Shown here: positions 1 to 6,939 of the stretch, in pieces
Numbering within the stretch: position 1 is the stretch's first letter
Layout of the letters: each line of letters starts with the position of its first letter
Assembly (NCBI GenBank): GCA_946616295.1
Contig: CAMOIU010000037.1
Span: forward strand, 1-29,361
Reading direction: 5' to 3'
From: CAG-791 sp002392385
GTDB lineage: Bacteria; Bacillota; Clostridia; Lachnospirales; Lachnospiraceae
Length of the DNA stretch: 29,361 nucleotides
Made by a program: the position numbers and the translations under genes
Notes under the pieces: model-generated
Database searches by the model: none
Seen by the model: the letters and a program-made list of their open reading frames with translations, nothing else
Told to the model about the DNA's origin: nothing

Positions 1-2
1 TG

Positions 3-71
3 CATGAGAGCCAGCGCAGGGTAGACCGCATGGACTTCCTGATCCGGAATCAGGAGAAACAGAGGCAGTAA
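3..71 (+). CDS. C-terminal end of an unidentified protein (cut by window edge)
   Basis: An open frame enters from the left edge and runs for 22 codons to a TAA at 69-71. The visible tail is rich in Arg, Gln, Asp and Glu and ends RNQEKQRQ, as expected for a soluble helical C-terminus. It stops 21 bp before the hydrolase start, so the two are probably cotranscribed. Too little is visible to assign a family. The other two forward frames have stops within the first 25 bases, which supports this frame. Confidence 0.5.
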   Translation, partial: HESQRRVDRMDFLIRNQEKQRQ

Positions 72-92
72 AAGAAAGTGAGGACAGGAATC

Positions 93-1094
93 ATGATGAA
101 GATGGAAGAGCTGAAGCTGACACAGGACTGGGACAAGACCTTCCCGAAGAGCGACAAGGTGGATCACTGCAAGGTGACGTTTGTGAACCGCTACGGCATT
201 ACCCTGGCGGCGGATATGTATGTGCCGAAGAATGCGGAGGGGAAACTGCCGGCCATCGCGGTCTGCGGACCTTTCGGCGCCGTCAAGGAGCAGTGCTCGG
301 GTCTCTATGCGCAGACTATGGCGGAGAGGGGTTTCCTCACCATCGCTTTTGACCCGTCCTTCACCGGTGAGAGCGGCGGCAATGTGCGCTACATGGCTTC
401 CCCCGACATCAACACCGAGGACTTCATGGCGGCGGTCGATTTCCTGTCCCTCTGCGACAAGGTCGATCCGGAGCGCATCGGCATCATCGGCATCTGCGGC
501 TGGGGCGGCATGGCTCTGAACACGGCGGCGCTCGACACCCGCATCAAGGCGACCGTGGCCTCCACCATGTATGACATGACCCGCGTCAACGCAAAGGGCT
601 ATTTTGACAGCGAGGACAGCGAGGAGGCCCGCTATCAGAAGAGAGCGGCCATGTGCGCGCAGAGACTGGCGGACCTGCAGGCCGGCGAGTACACCCTGGG
701 CGGCGGTGTGGTCGATCCGCTTCCGGAGGATGCTCCGTTCTTCGTGAAGGACTACTATGACTATTACAAGACGGGTCGGGGCTATCACGCCAGGTCCCTC
801 AACTCCAACGGCGGCTGGAACGTCATCGGGTGGGAGTCCTTCCTGAACCAGCCGATCCTGCAGTACACGAACGAGATCCGCAGCGCCGTCCTGGTCATGC
901 ACGGGGACAAGGCGCACTCCTGCTATTTCGGCAAGGACGCCTATGCGGACATGGTGAAGGACAGCAAGTATACGGACAATAAAGAACTGCTGATCATCCC
1001 CGGTGCCTCCCACACGGACCTCTACGACGGCGGCGGCAAGGACGCGATCCCCTTCGACAAGCTCCAGAGCTTCTTTGAGGAATATCTGAAATAA
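93..1094 (+). CDS. Alpha/beta hydrolase, dienelactone-hydrolase-like (Cys nucleophile)
   Basis: This is a 333-residue cytoplasmic hydrolase of the alpha/beta fold. The nucleophile elbow reads GICGWGG (residues 133-139), with Cys135 where most family members carry Ser; a Cys nucleophile is known from dienelactone hydrolase. Asp272 (in HGDKAH) and His307 (in GASHTD) complete a plausible triad. There is no signal peptide. I chose ATG 93 because AGGA elements at 81-84 and 86-89 precede it; ATG 96 and 102 are also possible, and a GTG at 78 lacks a ribosome site. The gene lies 20 bp upstream of the lipoprotein gene and probably shares a transcript with it. The substrate cannot be inferred. The general fold assignment is firm; dienelactone hydrolase activity itself is not implied. 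Confidence 0.85.
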   Translation: MMKMEELKLTQDWDKTFPKSDKVDHCKVTFVNRYGITLAADMYVPKNAEGKLPAIAVCGPFGAVKEQCSGLYAQTMAERGFLTIAFDPSFTGESGGNVRYMASPDINTEDFMAAVDFLSLCDKVDPERIGIIGICGWGGMALNTAALDTRIKATVASTMYDMTRVNAKGYFDSEDSEEARYQKRAAMCAQRLADLQAGEYTLGGGVVDPLPEDAPFFVKDYYDYYKTGRGYHARSLNSNGGWNVIGWESFLNQPILQYTNEIRSAVLVMHGDKAHSCYFGKDAYADMVKDSKYTDNKELLIIPGASHTDLYDGGGKDAIPFDKLQSFFEEYLK

Positions 1095-1114
1095 GAAAAA
1101 AATGGAGGCAGGAC

Positions 1115-1771
1115 ATGAGCAGAAACAAGCTGTATCCCCTTATTCTGACGATCATACTGGTCCTGACCTGCCTCTGTGCCTGTCAGTCGGAGAAACCGTC
1201 ACAGACAGCCGAACCGTCACAGGCAGCGGAGCAGGAGCCGGTTACAGAGCAGGAGCCGGCCACGGAGCAGGCGTCAGCTGCGGAGCAGGAAAAGGTTACA
1301 GAGCAGGAAGAGGCTGAGGAGCAGGCCGCCCCGGAGACCGGTGCAGAGACCCAGGATCCGTCGGACAGCGGTCAGCCGGAGCCGGATGGAGAGACTATGA
1401 TCTACGCGCATATCGGAGACAATACCCTTACGATCAGACCGGAGAACAACTCCTCGGCGGAGGCCTTTGTGGCGCTGCTGCAGGAGGGCGACGTCACGGT
1501 CGACATGCACGATTACGGCGGATTTGAGAAGGTCGGACCGCTGGGGACCTCGCTGCCGACGAACGACGAGGATATCACGACGGAGCCGGGGGATGTGATC
1601 CTCTACCAGGGAAATCAGATCACGATCTATTACAACACCAACTCCTGGAGCTTCACCCGCCTGGGGAAGGTGCAGGGGATGTCCCCGGAGGAGATCCGGG
1701 CGGCGCTCGGCGACGGCGACCCGACGGTGGTCTTCTCTCTGGATCGGAATGAAAAGCATGACGGATACTGA
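1115..1771 (+). CDS. Lipoprotein with Glu/Gln-rich repeat linker and cyclophilin-like domain
   Basis: The 218-residue product starts with a basic/hydrophobic signal segment followed by a lipobox, LCAC at residues 20-23, so Cys23 should be lipidated and the protein anchored on the outer face of the membrane. Residues about 25-90 form a low-complexity linker with a six-residue EQxxxx period. Residues about 93-210 match the small cyclophilin-like beta-barrel family seen in Firmicute lipoproteins (the 'cyclophilin-like' Pfam group), with the characteristic DMHDYGGFEK and GDVILYQGN stretches. Whether it has prolyl isomerase activity is unknown. The start has a GGAGG at 1104-1108. A strong terminator follows the gene. 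Family assignment is from pattern recognition, not a search. Confidence 0.8.
   Translation: MSRNKLYPLILTIILVLTCLCACQSEKPSQTAEPSQAAEQEPVTEQEPATEQASAAEQEKVTEQEEAEEQAAPETGAETQDPSDSGQPEPDGETMIYAHIGDNTLTIRPENNSSAEAFVALLQEGDVTVDMHDYGGFEKVGPLGTSLPTNDEDITTEPGDVILYQGNQITIYYNTNSWSFTRLGKVQGMSPEEIRAALGDGDPTVVFSLDRNEKHDGY
1229..1324 (+). repeat. 18-bp coding minisatellite in the lipoprotein linker
   Basis: Five successive 18-bp units encode EQEPVT, EQEPAT, EQASAA, EQEKVT and EQEEAE, followed by a further EQ (residues 39-70 of the lipoprotein). Because the unit is a multiple of three, copy number could change without a frameshift and would only alter linker length. Confidence 0.75.
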
Positions 1772-1794
1772 AAACACCGGAAGGTGAAGAGCGG

Positions 1795-1840
1795 GACCGG
1801 ATATCGTTGTTGAGAAAACAGCGGCATCCGGTCTTTTTTT
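1795..1840 (+). terminator. Rho-independent terminator after the lipoprotein gene
   Basis: An 8-bp perfect stem, GACCGGAT at 1795-1802 and ATCCGGTC at 1826-1833, closes a 23-nt loop and is followed directly by seven T residues (1834-1840). It begins 24 bp after the lipoprotein stop codon. The loop is longer than ideal, but stem plus T-tract is convincing. Confidence 0.75.
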
Positions 1841-1852
1841 CTATCCGGGGTA

Positions 1853-1883
1853 TTGACTCCTACGTAACGTCATGGTTTATAGT
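1853..1883 (+). promoter_or_regulatory. MerR-type promoter with 19-bp spacer
   Basis: TTGACT (1853-1858) and TATAGT (1878-1883) are separated by exactly 19 bp. MerR-family activators characteristically work at overlong 19-20 bp spacers, which they untwist on ligand binding. The spacer holds an imperfect dyad around ACGT-A-ACGT. The promoter sits 31 bp upstream of the MerR/TipAS gene, so autoregulation is the simplest reading. Confidence 0.75.
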
Positions 1884-1913
1884 GAAGACACCGGACAAGG
1901 GAGGTGAGAGACC

Positions 1914-2639
1914 ATGATGACAGTGAACGAGGTAAGCAAGCTGACAGGCGTGAGTATACGCACCCTGCAGTATTACGACAGGATCGGGCTGCTCCCTCCG
2001 GCAGAGTACACGGAGGCAGGCTACCGGCTGTATGACGATGCATCGCTGGAGACTCTGCAGCAGATCCTTCTCTTCAGAGAACTGCAGTTCCCTCTGAAGG
2101 ACATCCGGGAGATCATCGGCAGTCCGGACTTCGACAGGAGCAGGGCGCTGGGCCAGCAGATCGAACTCCTGAAGCTCAAAAAGGAACATATTGAAAACCT
2201 GATCGACCTTGCCATAGGAATTAAAGCATTGGGGGTGAAAGCATTGACTTTTGACGCATTTGATACCAGAAAGATAGACGAGTATGCCGCACAGGCGAAG
2301 GCCTCCTGGGGCACGACACCGGCCTATAAGGAATATGAGGAGAAGTCCAAAGGCCGGACACAGGAAGACGACCGGAAGATCCATCAGGGAATGATCGACC
2401 TCTTCGCGGAGTTCGGGAAGATCCGGGAGACCGATCCCGCGTCGGAGGAAGCGCAGGCGCAGGTCCGGAAGCTGCAGGCCTATATCACGGAGCACCTGTA
2501 TACCTGCACCAGGGAGATCCTGGGCGGTCTGGGCAGGATGTATGGTGGAGGCGGTGACTTCACGACAAGTATCGACAGCATCGGCGGTGAGGGCACAGCA
2601 GTTTTTGCCTCCCGGGCCATCGAGATCTATTGCAGCTAA
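1914..2639 (+). CDS. MerR-family regulator with TipAS ligand-binding domain
   Basis: This 241-residue cytoplasmic regulator has an N-terminal MerR winged-helix (residues 2-70; hallmarks SIRTLQYYDRIGLLPP and AGYRLYDD), a coiled-coil dimerisation helix (about 75-110), and a C-terminal TipAS domain (about 125-241, ending with GTAVFASRAIEIYC). TipAS domains in the TipAL/Mta/SkgA group bind peptide antibiotics or other multidrug ligands and switch the regulator to an activator. A strong ribosome site, AAGGGAGGTGA, lies 7 nt before ATG 1914; ATG 1917 is an alternative. The upstream promoter has the matching 19-bp spacer. No drug exporter is adjacent, so the regulated targets may lie elsewhere, or include the nucleotidyltransferase genes starting about 30 bp downstream. 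Confidence 0.88.
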   Translation: MMTVNEVSKLTGVSIRTLQYYDRIGLLPPAEYTEAGYRLYDDASLETLQQILLFRELQFPLKDIREIIGSPDFDRSRALGQQIELLKLKKEHIENLIDLAIGIKALGVKALTFDAFDTRKIDEYAAQAKASWGTTPAYKEYEEKSKGRTQEDDRKIHQGMIDLFAEFGKIRETDPASEEAQAQVRKLQAYITEHLYTCTREILGGLGRMYGGGGDFTTSIDSIGGEGTAVFASRAIEIYCS

Positions 2640-2672
2640 CAGTGGCGGCGTTGTAAATTGAGAGATAGGGAG

Positions 2673-3698
2673 ATGGTGGACTTTACAGCATTATTGAAAA
2701 CAGAGGAATATGAGTTTCTTTTTACCAATCCGCGCCTTGGCTCCAGAATTATGCTTCTGGGCGTAAGCGGGAGTTATGGCTATGGAACGAATCAGGAAGG
2801 CAGCGATATTGATTTCCGCGGTGTTACCTTGAATCTGCCGTCCGACCTGATCGGACTGACATCTTTCGACCAGTATGAGGACACCGGAACGGATACAGTG
2901 ATCTATTCCTTCAACAAGCTGGTCAGTCTGCTTCTGAACTGTAATCCCAACACCATTGAGATCCTGGGGCTGGATGAGGATCAGTATGTGATCAGGACGA
3001 CCGTCGGACAGGAGCTGTTGGATCACCGTCAGCTGTTTCTATCCAGGCGGGCAGCGACTTCCTTCGGACATTATGCGGATGCCCAGCTTCGAAGGCTCCA
3101 GAACGCGATCGCCAGAGATACTCTTCCGCAGCCGTCCCGGGAGGAGCACATTCTTAGGTCTGTCAATCATACACTTGATGATTTCAATCGCAGACAGCAG
3201 GATGATTATAAGACCGGTGCAAGGCTGTATATTGATATGGCAGAGACGGAAGGTCTTGAGACAGAGATCTTCCTCGATGCGGATTTCCGCCACTACCCTC
3301 TGCGCCGCTATAACGACATGATGAACGCGCTCCACACAGTCGTCCGGGATTACGACAAGATCGGGAAGCGGAACCATAAGAAGGACGATAACCACCTGAA
3401 TAAACATGCCATGCATCTGGTCAGGCTGTTCATGATGGGAATAGACATACTGGAAAAAGGCGAGATCCGCACGCACAGGCCGGCATCCGACCTTGCGCTC
3501 CTTCGGAGTATCCGAAAGGGCGACTATATGCAGGATAGTGTTCTGATCCCGGCATTTTATGATATCGTGACGGATTACGAACAGCGTTTTCATGAGGCAG
3601 AGGTCCGCAGCGTTCTTCCGGACAATCCGGATATGAAGGCCGTCGGGGCATTTGTGGAGAGTATCAACCGCCGTGTGGTGACTGGAGAGATCGGATGA
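2673..3698 (+). CDS. RlaP/YcgL-type nucleotidyltransferase, first copy
   Basis: The product (341 residues) belongs to the DNA-polymerase-beta-like nucleotidyltransferase superfamily, RlaP/COG3541 group. The catalytic signature is present: GSYGYG (33-38) followed by GSDIDF, giving metal-binding Asp45 and Asp47. The C-terminal half has the conserved KRNHKKDDNHLNKHAMH segment, typical of the group. RlaP proteins are predicted to act in RNA repair or end modification, based on gene neighbourhood; activity is not proven. ATG 2673 follows an AGGGAG directly; a TTG at 2658 would add five residues. It overlaps the next gene by 4 bp. Base composition is more AT-rich than the hydrolase and lipoprotein genes upstream, a hint of separate origin. 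Confidence 0.82.
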   Translation: MVDFTALLKTEEYEFLFTNPRLGSRIMLLGVSGSYGYGTNQEGSDIDFRGVTLNLPSDLIGLTSFDQYEDTGTDTVIYSFNKLVSLLLNCNPNTIEILGLDEDQYVIRTTVGQELLDHRQLFLSRRAATSFGHYADAQLRRLQNAIARDTLPQPSREEHILRSVNHTLDDFNRRQQDDYKTGARLYIDMAETEGLETEIFLDADFRHYPLRRYNDMMNALHTVVRDYDKIGKRNHKKDDNHLNKHAMHLVRLFMMGIDILEKGEIRTHRPASDLALLRSIRKGDYMQDSVLIPAFYDIVTDYEQRFHEAEVRSVLPDNPDMKAVGAFVESINRRVVTGEIG

Positions 3699-4498
3699 GA
3701 GATATCCGGAAAGAGATCCGGGAGAACCTGGATGAGATCGAGAATCAGTATGATGTGAAGATCCTGCTTGCGGTCGAGTCGGGCAGTCGTGCCTGGGGAT
3801 TTGCTTCGCCGGACAGTGACTACGATGTGCGCTTCATCTATGTGCATCGTCCGGAGGAATATCTGCGGATCGACGCCATGAAAGACGTGATTGAATGGCA
3901 GCTGGACGAAGTCCTGGACATCAACGGATGGGATATTCGGAAAGCACTGCTGGCATTCGGAAAGGGCAACCCGAATGTGATGGAATGGTCGAATTCACCG
4001 ATCGTTTACCGGAAAGCAGAGGAATGGGATGCCCTGAAGGAAGCGGCAGCGCACTGTTTCTCTGAGAAGTCTGCCTTATGCCACTATTACGGGACAGCCA
4101 ACAGAACCCTGCAGGGGCACCTCACCGGCGACAGAATCCGTTATAAAAAATATTTCTATGCACTGCGGCCGCTTCTCTGCTGCAGGTGGATAGAGCGGTA
4201 TCACGCGGTTCCGCCGATGGAATTTGAAAAGCTGCTTACCATGTTCAACGAGCCGGACGATGTGCTGACACAGGAACTGTACGCGGCTGTTCAGGAACTG
4301 ATGGCGCGAAAGGCGGAGACAGAAGAAAAGGATCTGAATCCTCAGATGCCGGCGATCATATCATTCATCCGGGAAGAATGTGCCCGGCAGAAACAGATAT
4401 CGGATGCTGCACCGGATGATCACTGCCATGATTATACAGAGTTGAACAGGGCATTCAGGGAGCTGCTTGGCAAGCTTCAGAGGGAGACCGTGTTATGA
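3695..4498 (+). CDS. RlaP/YcgL-type nucleotidyltransferase, second copy
   Basis: This 267-residue protein is a second, clearly divergent member of the same nucleotidyltransferase group. The active-site stretch reads GSRAWGF (30-36) then SPDSDYDVRFIY, with Asp42 and Asp44 as metal ligands; this is the classic form of the B. subtilis YcgL family. The protein lacks the extended C-terminal part of its neighbour, so the two are not a recent duplication. The start codon overlaps the stop of the preceding gene (ATGA), and the stop overlaps the start of the Smr gene in the same way, so the three are translationally coupled. Substrate is unknown; RNA is the favoured guess from the superfamily and from the Smr partner. 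Confidence 0.85.
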   Translation: MRDIRKEIRENLDEIENQYDVKILLAVESGSRAWGFASPDSDYDVRFIYVHRPEEYLRIDAMKDVIEWQLDEVLDINGWDIRKALLAFGKGNPNVMEWSNSPIVYRKAEEWDALKEAAAHCFSEKSALCHYYGTANRTLQGHLTGDRIRYKKYFYALRPLLCCRWIERYHAVPPMEFEKLLTMFNEPDDVLTQELYAAVQELMARKAETEEKDLNPQMPAIISFIREECARQKQISDAAPDDHCHDYTELNRAFRELLGKLQRETVL

Positions 4499-4743
4499 GC
4501 GAAGCGTTTGTCAAGATCGACCTGCACGGCCTGCGGCAGGAGGAAGCGATGAGGGTCATCGACAAGGCCATTGCCTCTGCGGGGCCGGCGACCTACCAGC
4601 TGCAGCTGATCCACGGATACAACCGGGGCACCAGCCTCCGGTCCATGATCCATGACTGGTACAGATACGAGTCCAAAGTGAAGCGGATCATCCCCGGAGA
4701 TAATCCGGGGATCACCGTGCTTGTATTAAAAGAACTGTATTGA
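4495..4743 (+). CDS. Stand-alone Smr-domain protein
   Basis: The 82-residue product is almost entirely an Smr domain. It carries the two family hallmarks: DLHG (residues 9-12, in IDLHGLRQEEA) and HGYNRG (40-45), the local variant of the HGxG loop. Smr domains in MutS2 and in stand-alone proteins bind or nick nucleic acid, including RNA; the stand-alone type is best viewed as a nuclease or adaptor. It is the last gene of a three-gene overlapping operon with two nucleotidyltransferases, which suggests joint work on cleaved or damaged RNA. That functional link is inferred. Confidence 0.88.
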   Translation: MSEAFVKIDLHGLRQEEAMRVIDKAIASAGPATYQLQLIHGYNRGTSLRSMIHDWYRYESKVKRIIPGDNPGITVLVLKELY

Positions 4744-4762
4744 AAACAGTATTTTGCCTCAG

Positions 4763-4798
4763 AAAACAGTACATTGGGTGGACCGAATGTACTGTTTT
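4763..4798. promoter_or_regulatory. Perfect 13-bp inverted repeat over the fic promoter (operator and/or weak terminator)
   Basis: AAAACAGTACATT (4763-4775) is repeated as its exact reverse complement at 4786-4798, with a 10-bp loop. A third copy of the half-site, GAAAACAGTA, lies at 4742-4751, exactly 20 bp upstream of the one at 4762-4771. The right arm ends in five T residues, so the structure might also terminate the Smr operon, but the arms are AT-rich and the placement over the promoter favours an operator. Confidence 0.65.
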
Positions 4799-4807
4799 TG
4801 TTATACT
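4779..4807 (+). promoter_or_regulatory. Promoter of the first fic gene
   Basis: TGGACC (4779-4784) and TATACT (4802-4807) are spaced by 17 bp. The -35 lies in the loop of the inverted repeat and the right arm fills most of the spacer, so a protein bound to the dyad would block polymerase. The -35 matches four of six consensus bases. Confidence 0.5.
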
Positions 4808-4849
4808 GCAGGTATCTCACCTGAGGTATTAAAAATGAGGAATGATATC

Positions 4850-5953
4850 ATGAATCAGGATCCGTTTAAAGAGTACAGACATGAAACTGAGCCGGGGAAA
4901 AAGGAACGGTATCAGGCATGGCGGGCAGCTATCGGCCTGCAGGCTGTGGATGGTCTTGAAACGTCATCCTATCTTCTGCATACAGCCAAAAGGCATATTG
5001 ATGGCGAGATCAGTATTGAGAAGGTTAAAGATCTGCTCACCAGTTATTACGAAGAAAACCCGACAGGAGTTAAAGATCGGACACGGGAAGCAGATATCGT
5101 TTCTGCAAGGATCGAGGAGATCCTGAACGAAAAATCTTTCAGTTTTACGCAGGCGCAGTACCTCTCGATCCATAAGAGGCTGTTTCAGGGAATCCTTCCG
5201 CATGCGGGAGAATTCCGAAAGTATAACATTACAAAAAAGGAGTGGGTCCTGAACGGGGAGAGCGTTACATATGGAAATGTCTACTCACTTCGGGATAATC
5301 TGGATTACGATCTCAGGGAAGAAAAACAGTTTTCATATAAAGATCTGTCAATGACCGAGATCATACATCATCTGGCCCGTTTCGTTGCCCGCTTATGGCA
5401 GAATCACATTTTCGGAGAAGGGAATACCAGAGCAACGGCGGTGTTTTTTATTCAATATCTTCGCTCACTGGGCTTTCAGGCGGATAATGAACCCTTCGCA
5501 GATCACTCCTGGTATTTTTGCAACGCACTTGTAAGGGCAAACTACAATGATCTTCAGCATAATGTGCATGAAACCACGGAGTATCTGGAGCGGTTCCTCA
5601 GGAATCTCCTTATGGGAGAAAGGAATGAGCTTCATAACCGGACAATGCATATAAGCGGTCAGTGGAAAGAATTACAGCAGGAGGATGCTTCCGATACCGT
5701 CTTTCCGTATGAAGATATACTTAAAGAGAATGGAATCCGTATAAAAACGGCAGGCCATATACATATGCTTTTTGAGGCGTTCGGTTATGAACAGATCTTC
5801 GGACGAAATGACGTCATGGACGTCCTTGGACTAACGTCAACGCCGGCTTCTACGCTGATCCGAAGAATGACAGAAATGAGTATCGTCAAGCCGGTATTCG
5901 GCTTTGGAAAGGGCAAAATCCGTTTTGTGCGGATCGGAAAGGAATGGAGATAG
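4850..5953 (+). CDS. Fic-family protein with C-terminal winged helix
   Basis: This 367-residue protein carries the Fic active site as HIFGEGNTR (residues 186-194), with catalytic His186. Fic domains transfer AMP or related nucleotide moieties to hydroxyl groups of proteins. The motif departs from HPFxxGNGR in two places (Pro to Ile, Gly to Thr), a variant known in the Fic subgroup this sequence resembles. The sequence SYYEEN (65-70) fits the inhibitory pattern [S/T]xxxE[G/N], but I cannot show it sits on the inhibitory helix. The C-terminus (about 310-365) looks like a winged helix. ATG 4850 follows GAGGAAT; ATG 4835, behind another GAGG, would add five residues. Codons are visibly more AT-rich than in flanking genes, suggesting recent transfer. 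Confidence 0.85.
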   Translation: MNQDPFKEYRHETEPGKKERYQAWRAAIGLQAVDGLETSSYLLHTAKRHIDGEISIEKVKDLLTSYYEENPTGVKDRTREADIVSARIEEILNEKSFSFTQAQYLSIHKRLFQGILPHAGEFRKYNITKKEWVLNGESVTYGNVYSLRDNLDYDLREEKQFSYKDLSMTEIIHHLARFVARLWQNHIFGEGNTRATAVFFIQYLRSLGFQADNEPFADHSWYFCNALVRANYNDLQHNVHETTEYLERFLRNLLMGERNELHNRTMHISGQWKELQQEDASDTVFPYEDILKENGIRIKTAGHIHMLFEAFGYEQIFGRNDVMDVLGLTSTPASTLIRRMTEMSIVKPVFGFGKGKIRFVRIGKEWR

Positions 5954-5998
5954 AAGAGTGAAACCGTCGGAAAGAGGAGCATGGAGGAGGATCATTCT

Positions 5999-6286
5999 AT
6001 GAGTGCGCCGGAGTCGTGGAAAGAAGCCTATCGCGAGCTGGTCGAAAAGATCGTCCGGATGGGTTATCCGGAGGAATTCGGCAAGGTGATCGCCAGGAAT
6101 CTGGGGTCAGAGAAGACCATGCGCCGGATGACGGCCTATCTGTATTCCGCGAAGCCGCGGTCCGCCGAGGAGATCGCCGATGAGATGCTAGCGATCATGA
6201 GCGACCGTGAGCGCTGGATCGCCAAGAAAGAGGCGGAAGCGGCCAATGCCAGATATAACGAGATCCTGTACCGGGGACTGGAGTGA
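5999..6286 (+). CDS. Small protein of unknown function
   Basis: The 95-residue product is soluble and mainly helical by composition, with no membrane segment or signal peptide. The core contains MGYPEEFGKVIARNLGS and a region beginning KPRSAEEIADEM; I do not recognise a named domain. ATG 5999 is preferred because GGAGGAGG ends 8 nt upstream; ATG 5981 has its ribosome site only one base away. The gene ends one base before the start of the DUF523 gene, so the two are likely cotranscribed and coupled. Confidence 0.7.
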   Translation: MSAPESWKEAYRELVEKIVRMGYPEEFGKVIARNLGSEKTMRRMTAYLYSAKPRSAEEIADEMLAIMSDRERWIAKKEAEAANARYNEILYRGLE

Positions 6287-6287
6287 G

Positions 6288-6704
6288 ATGAAGATCCTGA
6301 TAAGTGCCTGTCTGGCAGGCGAGAACTGCAAGTATAACGGCGGGAATAACCGGAATGCCAAGGTCCTGCGGCTGATGGAGGACCATGAAGTCATCACGGT
6401 CTGTCCGGAGCAGATGGGCGGCCTGCCGACGCCGCGGGTACCGTCCGAGATCAGGGACGGCGTGGTCACAGCCCGGGACGGGAGAGTCGTGGATGCGGAA
6501 TTTCGTGCCGGCGCGGCCCGGTGTCTGGAGATCGCCATGCGTGAACAGCCGGACCTGATCGTGCTGCAGTCACGGAGCCCCAGCTGCGGCGTGAAGCAGC
6601 GCTACGACGGTACATTTACCGGAACCCTTGTGGACGGAGCGGGCGTGACCGCACAGCTCCTGATGGAGAAGGGCTTTCGGTGTGTGGATGTGGAGGATCT
6701 GTAA
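6288..6704 (+). CDS. DUF523 family protein
   Basis: The 138-residue protein shows the DUF523 signature: CLAGENCKYNG at residues 8-18 and SRSPSCG at 95-101, with conserved Cys residues that may bind metal or act as redox groups. Full family length is about 140-150 residues, so the protein is complete. The function of DUF523 is not established. ATG 6288 lies one base after the stop of the upstream gene (GAGTGAGATG); a much longer reading frame starting at 6207 would overlap that gene and lacks family similarity in its extra N-terminus. Confidence 0.85.
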   Translation: MKILISACLAGENCKYNGGNNRNAKVLRLMEDHEVITVCPEQMGGLPTPRVPSEIRDGVVTARDGRVVDAEFRAGAARCLEIAMREQPDLIVLQSRSPSCGVKQRYDGTFTGTLVDGAGVTAQLLMEKGFRCVDVEDL

Positions 6705-6787
6705 ACATGAAGACAATTTACCTTGCGACGGCGTCGTAACAGTACAGGCGGACGCAGAGAGGAGTCCTGCCTTTTGAGGGAAAAAAC

Positions 6788-6859
6788 ATGAGCATACAGG
6801 TGTGGACAGGGATCCTGCTCCCCTTTCTGGGGACCAGTCTGGACGTCGCGCTTGGGTGA
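6788..6859 (+). pseudogene. N-terminal remnant of a ZIP-type metal transporter
   Basis: A 23-codon frame, MSIQVWTGILLPFLGTSLD and four more residues, ends at TGA 6857-6859. The first 19 residues look like the conserved N-terminus of ZIP/ZupT-like transporters in Firmicutes, which typically read close to 'WTGILIPFLGTTLG'. A ribosome-site-like GAGGG precedes it. The remaining roughly 240 codons are absent and a strong terminator follows at once, consistent with internal deletion that left the start and the terminator. An alternative is a short leader peptide. Also in this gap is a 10-codon frame at 6707-6739 with no support. Otherwise 6705-7006 holds only the terminator and stem-loop listed separately. 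Confidence 0.5.
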
Positions 6860-6877
6860 GACAGATTTTTGTTACAG

Positions 6878-6912
6878 ACAGTCCCGGAGCCGGGTGCTCC
6901 GGGACTGTTTTT
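6878..6912 (+). terminator. Strong Rho-independent terminator
   Basis: A perfect 13-bp stem (ACAGTCCCGGAGC at 6878-6890, complement at 6896-6908) closes a 5-nt loop and runs into TTTTT up to 6912. It ends transcripts from the DUF523 gene and the ZIP remnant before the second fic gene. Confidence 0.92.
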
Positions 6913-6939
6913 CTGACCGGATCCGGAGGCGGGAACCGC

